Of a stretch of DNA of 5,991 nt, positions 1-5,991 are shown in pieces. Position 1 is the stretch's first letter, and each line of letters starts with the position of its first letter. The position numbers and the translations under genes were made by a program. Below the pieces are notes generated by a model. It did no database searches and had not been told where the DNA came from. It saw nothing but the letters and a program-made list of their open reading frames with translations. The DNA comes from Comamonadaceae bacterium (GTDB lineage Bacteria; Pseudomonadota; Gammaproteobacteria; Burkholderiales; Burkholderiaceae_C), in the NCBI GenBank assembly GCA_947466165.1, contig CANIDW010000104.1, forward strand, positions 1 through 5,991, in the 5' to 3' direction.

Positions 1-837
1 GTGCAAAGCCGCCCGGTGGACGGCTCGCTGCCCGGCAGCGGCCCTATCATTGCCCACCCCGACGTCAAGCGCATGCTCATGACCATGCGCGCCTACACCG
101 AAGGTTGCCGCGCCATGGCGGCCGTGGCAGCTGCAGCCTATGACGCTGCGCACCATCACCCCGACGCCGACACGCGCAAACAAAACCAGAGTTTTTACGA
201 GTTCATGGTGCCGCTGGTCAAGGGTTACAGCACCGAGATGAGTCTGGAAGTGACCTCACTGGGTGTGCAGGTGCACGGCGGCATGGGCTTCATTGAAGAA
301 ACCGGTGCGGCGCAGTACTACCGCGACGCCAAAATTCTGACCATCTACGAAGGCACCACGGCGATTCAGGCTAACGACCTGGTGGGTCGCAAGACCTCGC
401 GTGATGGTGGCCAGACGGCCCGCGCGATAGCCGGGCAGATCGAAGTCACTGAGGCAGAACTTCGCGCACAAGGTGGCGCTGCCGCGCTGGTCGTCGCCAA
501 ACGCTTGCAGGCGGCGCGGCTGGCTTTGCTCGACGTGATTGACTTTGTCGCCGGCAATTCCAAGGCATCACCCAACGCGGTGTTTGCCGGCAGCGTGCCC
601 TACCTGATGCTGGCGGGCAACGTGGTGGCCGGCTGGCAGATGGCGCGTGCGCTGCTGGTGGCCGAGCAGGCGCTGGCCAGCGGTGACGCCGGTGACTTTG
701 GCGCCGACTTCATGCGCGCCAAGATCACCACGGCGCGCTTTTATGCCGACCACTTGCTGACCAAAGCCCCGGGTATCCGCGACGCCATCGTCGAAGGTGC
801 AGACAGCGTGACTGCGCTGGCTGTCGACGCTTTCTGA
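1..837 (+). CDS. Acyl-CoA dehydrogenase, C-terminal half (5' end outside window)
   Basis: This is an FAD-dependent acyl-CoA dehydrogenase that would oxidise an acyl-CoA to the trans-2-enoyl-CoA and pass electrons to electron-transfer flavoprotein. The frame is already open at base 1, and the 278 visible residues match only the C-terminal half of the large (about 600-residue) DmdC-like subfamily. The GTG at position 1 is therefore probably an internal valine codon. The helical C-terminal catalytic domain spans about residues 1-135. It contains HGGMGF (92-97) and IYEGTTAIQ (115-123), in which Glu117 aligns with the catalytic base of medium-chain acyl-CoA dehydrogenase. Residues from about 145 to the end form the extra helical domain typical of the large subfamily. 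Related proteins are often named 3-methylmercaptopropionyl-CoA dehydrogenase, but the true substrate cannot be read from this fragment. The gene ends 11 nt before the convergent dnaJ stop, with no obvious terminator between them. Confidence 0.92.
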   Translation: MQSRPVDGSLPGSGPIIAHPDVKRMLMTMRAYTEGCRAMAAVAAAAYDAAHHHPDADTRKQNQSFYEFMVPLVKGYSTEMSLEVTSLGVQVHGGMGFIEETGAAQYYRDAKILTIYEGTTAIQANDLVGRKTSRDGGQTARAIAGQIEVTEAELRAQGGAAALVVAKRLQAARLALLDVIDFVAGNSKASPNAVFAGSVPYLMLAGNVVAGWQMARALLVAEQALASGDAGDFGADFMRAKITTARFYADHLLTKAPGIRDAIVEGADSVTALAVDAF

Positions 838-848
838 GGCCGCCCTGA

Positions 849-2000
849 TCAGGCGCTGAAGAAATTCTTCAGCTTGTCGGTCCAGCCTTCTTCGGTCGGC
901 GAATGTCTGGCGCCGCCTTTTCTCAAAGACTCCTCAAACTCCTTGAGTAGCTTGCGTTGGGCCTCTGTCAGTTTGACCGGTGTCTCTATCGCAATGTGGC
1001 AGTACAAATCACCCGGGTAGCTTGATCGCACACCTTTGATGCCTTTGCCGCGCAGGCGGAACTGTTTGCCGGCTTGCGTGCCTTCGGGAATGTCAATGGC
1101 CGCTTTGCCTGAAAGGGTGGGCACTTCAATTTCACCGCCCAGGGATGCACGCGGAAAACTGACGGGCACCACACAGTGCAGGTCGTCGCCTTCGCGCTCA
1201 AAAATTTCGTGCTTTTTGATGCGGATCTCGATGTACAGGTCACCCGGCGGGCCGCCGTTGGTGCCCGGCTCACCGTTGCCGGTGGAGCGGATGCGCATGC
1301 CGTCGTCAATGCCGCCCGGGATTTTGACTTCCAGGGTTTTGTTGGTTTTGGTCTTGCCCACGCCGTGGCAGGCCACGCAAGGCTCGGGAATCAGTTTGCC
1401 GGTGCCTTTGCACTGCGGGCAGTTTTGCTGCACGCTGAAAAAGCCCTGGCGCATTTGAACCACGCCGTGGCCATGGCAGGTGGTGCAGGTCGCCACCTTG
1501 GTGCCGGGCTTGGCGCCGTTGCCGTGGCAGATGCCGCAGTCGTCCCAGCTGGGGATACGGATCTGCGCGTCTTTGCCGGCAGCGGCTTCTTCGAGTGTGA
1601 CTTCCATGGCGTAGCTGAGGTCTCCGCCGCGAAACACCTGACGGCCGCCACGTTGCTGGCCGCGGTTGGCGTTGTTGAACACGTCGCCGAAAATATCGCC
1701 AAAGGCTTCTGCAAAACCGCCAAAACCTTCAGCCCCGCCAGCGCCAGCGCCACCGCCGCGCATGTTGGGGTCTACACCGGCGTGGCCATACTGGTCATAG
1801 GCTGCGCGCTTGTTGGCGTCGGACAGCATTTCATAGGCTTCTTTGGCTTCTTTGAATTTTTCTTCAGAAGCCTTGGAGCCGTCACCCTGATTGCGGTCAG
1901 GGTGGTGCTTCATCGCGAGTTTGCGATACGCTTTTTTGATGTCCTCTTCGCTGGCGTTTTTGGGTACACCCAGCGTGTCGTAGTAATCTTTTTTGGCCAT
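849..2000 (-). CDS. dnaJ: Chaperone protein DnaJ (Hsp40)
   Basis: This is the cytoplasmic co-chaperone that binds unfolded proteins and stimulates the DnaK ATPase. It is a full-length class A protein of 383 residues, close to the usual 375-380. The J domain (about 4-72) carries the essential HPD motif at residues 33-35. A Gly/Phe-rich linker follows at about 81-118. The zinc-binding domain has four intact CxxCxGxG repeats starting at Cys155, Cys172, Cys194 and Cys208. The two substrate-binding beta domains and the C-terminal dimerisation segment complete the protein. The start at [12 protein letters not shown] is fixed by homology, although no purine-rich Shine-Dalgarno sequence precedes it (upstream bases are GACGACGCAGTTTC). 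It is the last gene of grpE-dnaK-dnaJ, 113 nt after dnaK. That gap holds a strong stem-loop and a boxA-like element. Confidence 0.99.
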   Translation of the reverse strand: MAKKDYYDTLGVPKNASEEDIKKAYRKLAMKHHPDRNQGDGSKASEEKFKEAKEAYEMLSDANKRAAYDQYGHAGVDPNMRGGGAGAGGAEGFGGFAEAFGDIFGDVFNNANRGQQRGGRQVFRGGDLSYAMEVTLEEAAAGKDAQIRIPSWDDCGICHGNGAKPGTKVATCTTCHGHGVVQMRQGFFSVQQNCPQCKGTGKLIPEPCVACHGVGKTKTNKTLEVKIPGGIDDGMRIRSTGNGEPGTNGGPPGDLYIEIRIKKHEIFEREGDDLHCVVPVSFPRASLGGEIEVPTLSGKAAIDIPEGTQAGKQFRLRGKGIKGVRSSYPGDLYCHIAIETPVKLTEAQRKLLKEFEESLRKGGARHSPTEEGWTDKLKNFFSA

Positions 2001-2022
2001 GAAACTGCGTCGTCAGTGAAAG

Positions 2023-2032
2023 TTAAAGAGCG
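2023..2032 (-). promoter_or_regulatory. boxA-like sequence upstream of dnaJ
   Basis: The minus strand reads CGCTCTTTAA, identical to the core boxA sequence bound as RNA by NusB/NusE in rRNA leaders and lambda nut sites. It lies after the dnaK-dnaJ stem-loop and 22 nt before the dnaJ start. No boxB stem was seen with it. A match of this length can occur by chance, so function is unproven. Confidence 0.35.
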
Positions 2033-2047
2033 TGTGCCGGATGCAGG

Positions 2048-2082
2048 AAAGCGGAATCAAGGCTGGGCCCTGATTCCGCTTT
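2048..2082 (-). terminator. Strong intergenic stem-loop between dnaK and dnaJ (attenuator or processing site)
   Basis: AAAGCGGAATCA (minus strand, 2082-2071) pairs perfectly with TGATTCCGCTTT (2059-2048) across an 11-nt GC-rich loop, giving a 12-bp uninterrupted stem. It begins 31 nt after the dnaK stop codon and ends 47 nt before the dnaJ ATG. The downstream strand ends in CTTTCC rather than a long U-run. It is therefore a poor classic Rho-independent terminator, and more likely a partial terminator, an RNase-processing site or a 3'-end stabiliser of dnaK mRNA. The stem is certain; the role is inferred. Confidence 0.7.
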
Positions 2083-2113
2083 GAGGCATCGGGTTTGCGC
2101 CCGAAGAATAGCC

Positions 2114-4069
<1,956 letters not shown>

Positions 4070-4078
4070 GATGCTTTT

Positions 4079-4083
4079 CTCCT
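4079..4083 (-). promoter_or_regulatory. Ribosome binding site of dnaK
   Basis: AGGAG on the minus strand lies 9 nt before the dnaK ATG. It is the only clear Shine-Dalgarno sequence in the three-gene operon, in line with DnaK being needed in excess over DnaJ and GrpE. Confidence 0.85.
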
Positions 4084-4157
4084 GATAGATGTTGATTTTT
4101 GAGCCTGAGCAAAGACTCCAAGCGCCTGGCCATGAGACCTTGGCCGCCTATGTCAAT

Positions 4158-4173
4158 GACTTAAGGCTAAGTC
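4158..4173. repeat. Small perfect stem-loop in the grpE-dnaK gap
   Basis: GACTTA (4158-4163) and TAAGTC (4168-4173) form a 6-bp perfect stem around a 4-nt loop. It is AT-rich and has no following U-run, so it is unlikely to be a terminator. It coincides with the -10 of the weak sigma-32-like site, so it could be either an operator-like DNA palindrome or an RNA hairpin in the grpE-dnaK transcript. Confidence 0.5.
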
Positions 4174-4186
4174 GGCAAACTTCAAG
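4159..4186 (-). promoter_or_regulatory. Weak sigma-32-like promoter in front of dnaK
   Basis: In the grpE-dnaK gap the minus strand reads CTTGAAG (4186-4180), 13 nt, then CCTTAAGT (4166-4159). The -35 matches 6 of 7 consensus bases. The -10 keeps only CC, the A and the final T of CCCCATnT. The spacing equals that of the strong grpE promoter. If active it would give dnaK its own start, with a leader of about 80 nt. The -10 overlaps a small perfect inverted repeat. It could be chance. Confidence 0.35.
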
Positions 4187-4212
4187 ACCGCCGGCGACTT
4201 ATTTGCACTGGC

Positions 4213-4785
4213 TTATTGCGGGGCTGCCACCGTCACCAGCGCAGGCCGGAGCACGCGGTCAGCAATCAGATAGCCTTTTTGCAACACGCTGACCACGGTG
4301 TTGGCTTCCTGGGCAGAGCCGGCCGGCAGCGGCACCATGCTGATGGCCTGGTGCTGATGGGGGTCGAATTTGGTGCCCGCAGCCGGGTCAATGGCCATCA
4401 CGCGGTTGCGTTCCAGGGCGCTTTTGAGTTGTTGAAGGGTCGCTTCTGTGCCTTCACGTATCTGCTGGGCGCTGGCGTCTTTGAGCAGCAAGCCGGCTTC
4501 CAGGCTGTCGGTCACGGGCAGCAGGCTTTCTGCAAAGCTTTCGACTGCGAATTTCCTGGCCTTGGAGATCTCGTCATCGGCGCGGCGGCGGGCATTTTCA
4601 GCCTCGGCCTTGGCGCGCAGGTAGTTGTCAGCAAGTTCGACGTTTTTGACTTTCAGGGCGTCCAACTCGGCTTGCAAGGCGCTTTGGGCATCGGCTTGAT
4701 TGGCAGCTTGGGCTGCTTCAAGCTCTTCAGGGCTGGCAGCGCCGGTCAGTGTGGAGTTGTTGTCTGGAGGCGTGTTGGGGGTCAT
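4213..4785 (-). CDS. grpE: Nucleotide exchange factor GrpE
   Basis: GrpE is the homodimeric cytoplasmic exchange factor that releases ADP from DnaK and, in the family, acts as a thermosensor. The protein has 190 residues, a normal length. A low-complexity N-terminus (1-20) is followed by a long helical coiled-coil region (about 20-85) containing [19 protein letters not shown] (54-72). Next come a helical segment (about 86-128) and the C-terminal beta domain with the GrpE signature, FDPHQHQAI (140-148) and [18 protein letters not shown] (167-184). The ATG at 4785 fits the family N-terminus. Its leader is pyrimidine-rich (ACCCTCTCTCAGC just before ATG) with no Shine-Dalgarno match, preceded by a T-rich run. 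It is the first gene of the heat-shock cluster and lies about 29 nt downstream of the predicted sigma-32 start site. Confidence 0.98.
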   Translation of the reverse strand: MTPNTPPDNNSTLTGAASPEELEAAQAANQADAQSALQAELDALKVKNVELADNYLRAKAEAENARRRADDEISKARKFAVESFAESLLPVTDSLEAGLLLKDASAQQIREGTEATLQQLKSALERNRVMAIDPAAGTKFDPHQHQAISMVPLPAGSAQEANTVVSVLQKGYLIADRVLRPALVTVAAPQ

Positions 4786-4820
4786 GCTGAGAGAGGGTAA
4801 AAAAATAAAACTGAATTGTT

Positions 4821-4848
4821 AATTGGGGTTGTCAAAGCCCTTTTCAAG
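4821..4848 (-). promoter_or_regulatory. Sigma-32 heat-shock promoter of grpE-dnaK-dnaJ
   Basis: Read on the minus strand, CTTGAAA (4848-4842) is followed after 13 nt by CCCCAATT (4828-4821). The E. coli sigma-32 consensus is CTTGAAA, 11-16 nt, CCCCATnT, so the -35 is perfect and the -10 has one mismatch. The predicted transcription start is near 4814, giving a leader of about 29 nt to the grpE ATG. A TTGACA hexamer (4835-4830) lies inside the spacer and could serve as a housekeeping -35. The only -10 candidate for it is weak (TTTTAT at 4810-4805, 19-nt spacing). No CIRCE inverted repeat (HrcA site) is present. Confidence 0.9.
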
Positions 4849-4923
4849 ACATGTCCCTCTGCGGCTGCAGATTTTCAGGACGGTCAGGCCGTTTGGCCCT
4901 TTCAGCGGGGCGCCGGAGCGTCG

Positions 4924-5268
4924 CTATTTGGATTTTTTGGCGCTTGGCGCAGCCTTAGCGGCGCTCGACTTGGCCTGGCTGATGGTCCATTTGGTGGCAA
5001 AGGCTTGCAGATCATTGAGCCGGTTGAGTAAATCAGCGCCCAAATAAGTCACCACATAGCCCTCACCCCGGTGGTCCAACAGACCGGCTGCTCTGAGCTC
5101 TTTGATGCGGGTGTTCAGCGTGTTGGGTGTGATTTGTCCGATGCTGTCTTGCAGCAGGCGAAATGTTTGCGGATGGCCGTCTTTGAGAGCCCACAACACA
5201 CGCAGTGCGTAGCGGGCTTCCAGCAACTCCAGCAGTTGCCCTATGGCGGCATTGTCTTTCGCACTCAT
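4924..5268 (-). CDS. Winged helix-turn-helix regulator, probable HxlR family
   Basis: This is a small DNA-binding protein of 114 residues with a winged helix (about 12-83) of HxlR type. A first helix (LLELLEARYALRVLWAL) is followed by TFRLLQDSIGQITPNTLNTR, the helix-turn-helix, and then IKELRAAGLLDHRGEGYVVTYLG, the last recognition segment and wing. HxlR proteins are usually dimeric, often control a neighbouring gene and may sense electrophiles through an N-terminal cysteine. This protein has no cysteine at all, so that mode is excluded. The C-terminus is an Ala/Lys/Ser-rich tail (KSSAAKAAPSAKKSK). I chose the ATG at 5268 because GTGAGGG precedes it by about 10 nt. An in-frame GTG at 5328 would add 20 Arg-rich residues but has no ribosome binding site. 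It shares its strand with the flanking oxidoreductase (150 nt upstream) and grpE. Its target is unknown. Confidence 0.75.
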   Translation of the reverse strand: MSAKDNAAIGQLLELLEARYALRVLWALKDGHPQTFRLLQDSIGQITPNTLNTRIKELRAAGLLDHRGEGYVVTYLGADLLNRLNDLQAFATKWTISQAKSSAAKAAPSAKKSK

Positions 5269-5330
5269 GGCGGCGTTTCCCTCACGGTCATTGGATTGTC
5301 TGGCCAGAGGAATCCGTCGCCGGTGCACTG

Positions 5331-5340
5331 CTGAGCTCAG
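5331..5340. repeat. Perfect palindrome CTGAGCTCAG, candidate operator
   Basis: A 10-bp perfect palindrome lies just downstream of the possible -10 (5346-5351), where a repressor could block transcription initiation. HxlR-family repressors commonly bind inverted repeats near their own or a neighbouring promoter, so autoregulation is plausible but unproven. A palindrome of this length is not rare by chance. Confidence 0.3.
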
Positions 5341-5345
5341 TACCC

Positions 5346-5351
5346 ACTATA
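5346..5351 (-). promoter_or_regulatory. Possible -10 element for the HxlR-type regulator
   Basis: The minus strand reads TATAGT, five of six matches to the sigma-70 -10 consensus, within TTTTGATATAGTGGG. No good -35 hexamer lies at 16-18 nt. The predicted start falls in or next to the palindrome at 5331-5340, leaving a leader of about 70 nt before the ATG at 5268. Confidence 0.35.
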
Positions 5352-5367
5352 TCAAAACTCCAGCATT

Positions 5368-5396
5368 GCTCCTTATTTGCTAGCTAATCTGCGCAA
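5368..5396. repeat. Possible degenerate Comamonadaceae-type intergenic repeat
   Basis: This AT-rich stretch in an otherwise GC-rich gap (GCTCCTTATTTGCTAGCT and on to TGCGCAAG) resembles a short element, roughly GCTCCTTTTTTGATAGCTGC then TTGCGCA, that I recall from many Rhodoferax and Polaromonas intergenic regions. The flanking ATATCAAAACTCC (5350-5362) may belong to the same element. This rests on memory of related genomes, and only one copy is visible here. Confidence 0.3.
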
Positions 5397-5418
5397 GGGC
5401 CCGGCGACGCGACCGGAC

Positions 5419-5991
5419 TCACAGCGAGACCGCACGGCCGATTTGCGCAGACACAGTCAGCGCGTCAATCAAGCGGTGCACCTGCAGCGCTGAGCGACCA
5501 CTCACTGCCGGCGAGCCGCCAGAGCTTATCGCTTGCAGAAAATCTGCAATCACCGCCTGGTGCGCGTGATGGTCAAAAGCCATGACATTGGCGCCGGTGC
5601 CGGTGGCCTGGTGCGTGCCCGCGCTCAGGCGGCGTCCATCGACCAGTTCCGCCTGCATCTGGCCGGCTTCCAGTGTGGCGCTGCCGCGCGTGAAATTCAG
5701 CGCGATGCGCTCAGGAAAGCCAGGGTAAGCGGCGGTGGTGGCATCCAGACTCCCGATGGCGCCGTTGGCAAAACTGAGGACGGCGGTCACGGTGTCCTCG
5801 CATTCCATGCGGTGCACGGCACTGGTGCGGGCCAGGGCGGTGACCTGCGTGGGCAGCTCGGTCAGGCTGAGCAGCAGGTCCAGGGTGTGGATGGCCTGCG
5901 TGATCAACACGCCGCCGCCGTCGCGTGCCAGCGTGCCGCGGCCCGGTTCGTCGTAATAACTTTGCGGGCGCCACCAGCGCATGCTGCAAGA
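5419..5991 (-). CDS. Gfo/Idh/MocA-family oxidoreductase, C-terminal part (5' end outside window)
   Basis: This is the C-terminal domain of an NAD(P)-dependent dehydrogenase of the Gfo/Idh/MocA family, which oxidises or reduces sugars, inositols and similar polyols. The 190 visible residues are open to the right edge. The N-terminal Rossmann fold with its dinucleotide site and EKP motif lies outside. The visible part starts in the alpha/beta domain. WWRPQSYY, RGTLARDGGGVL and QAIHTLDLLL (about residues 3-38 from the internal Met at 5982) follow the family pattern, and the His in QAIHTLD aligns with the catalytic histidine of inositol dehydrogenase. The residue four positions before it is Thr rather than the Asp of inositol dehydrogenase, so the substrate may differ. 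The C-terminal DHHAHQAVIADFLQAI and the SGRSALQVHRLIDAL segment are also typical. The Met at 5982 is internal, not the real start. The substrate cannot be assigned. Confidence 0.88.
   Translation of the reverse strand, partial: SCSMRWWRPQSYYDEPGRGTLARDGGGVLITQAIHTLDLLLSLTELPTQVTALARTSAVHRMECEDTVTAVLSFANGAIGSLDATTAAYPGFPERIALNFTRGSATLEAGQMQAELVDGRRLSAGTHQATGTGANVMAFDHHAHQAVIADFLQAISSGGSPAVSGRSALQVHRLIDALTVSAQIGRAVSL

Noticed and set aside
838..855. Bidirectional terminator between the convergent genes
   Set aside because: CCTGATCAGG is a loop-less palindrome with no adjoining T-run on either side.
1176..2084. A 302-codon open frame on the plus strand opposite dnaJ
   Set aside because: It is low-complexity and Ala/Val/Gly-rich, mirrors the dnaJ codons and has no supporting ribosome binding site or homology.
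4128..4145. Hairpin GGCCA-N8-TGGCC in the grpE-dnaK gap
   Set aside because: The stem has only five base pairs and no U-tract, so it is easily explained by chance in GC-rich DNA.
4216..4800. A 194-codon open frame on the plus strand opposite grpE
   Set aside because: It is a mirror of grpE codon usage with no domain. It starts inside the grpE 3' end.
4786..4923. HrcA/CIRCE operator in the grpE upstream region
   Set aside because: No TTAGCACTC-N9-GAGTGCTAA-like inverted repeat is present. The region holds only the sigma-32 promoter and short GC-rich repeats.
4861..4923. Terminator of the HxlR-type gene
   Set aside because: Only 4-bp stems (for example GGCC-AAAC-GGCC and ACGG-CCTGA-CCGT) are present and none is followed by a U-run, so read-through into grpE is possible.
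5269..5328. Longer N-terminus of the HxlR-type regulator starting at a GTG at 5328
   Set aside because: No ribosome binding site precedes it, the added residues are Arg-rich and outside the fold, and the ATG at 5268 has a GAGGG at suitable distance.

Overview
The window looks like part of the chromosome of a high-GC betaproteobacterium, most likely Burkholderiales/Comamonadaceae (a Rhodoferax- or Polaromonas-like organism). This rests on the style of the DnaK, DnaJ and GrpE proteins, the large DmdC-like acyl-CoA dehydrogenase next to them, and overall base composition. It is an inference without database support. No phage, IS element, CRISPR array, tRNA or rRNA is visible.

Layout. Positions 1-837 (+) hold the C-terminal half of an acyl-CoA dehydrogenase whose start lies upstream of the window. 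It converges, with only 11 nt between stop codons, on a minus-strand heat-shock cluster read in the order grpE (4785-4213), dnaK (4069-2114), dnaJ (2000-849). Upstream of grpE, also on the minus strand, lies a small winged-helix regulator of probable HxlR type (5268-4924). Before that is the C-terminal part of a Gfo/Idh/MocA-type oxidoreductase that runs off the right edge (5991-5419).

How the genes work together. DnaJ delivers unfolded substrates to DnaK and stimulates its ATPase, and GrpE exchanges ADP for ATP, so the three genes encode one complete chaperone cycle. A near-consensus sigma-32 promoter sits directly upstream of grpE (4821-4848). A weaker sigma-32-like site with the same 13-nt spacing lies in the grpE-dnaK gap. 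The dnaK-dnaJ gap holds a perfect 12-bp stem-loop and, between it and dnaJ, a perfect match to the NusB/NusE boxA core. grpE and dnaJ lack a visible Shine-Dalgarno sequence, while dnaK has a good one. These signals suggest that the three chaperones are set to different levels from one operon.

I see no convincing undescribed system here. The coding content is ordinary. The points worth checking are the non-coding elements in the heat-shock operon and upstream of the regulator.
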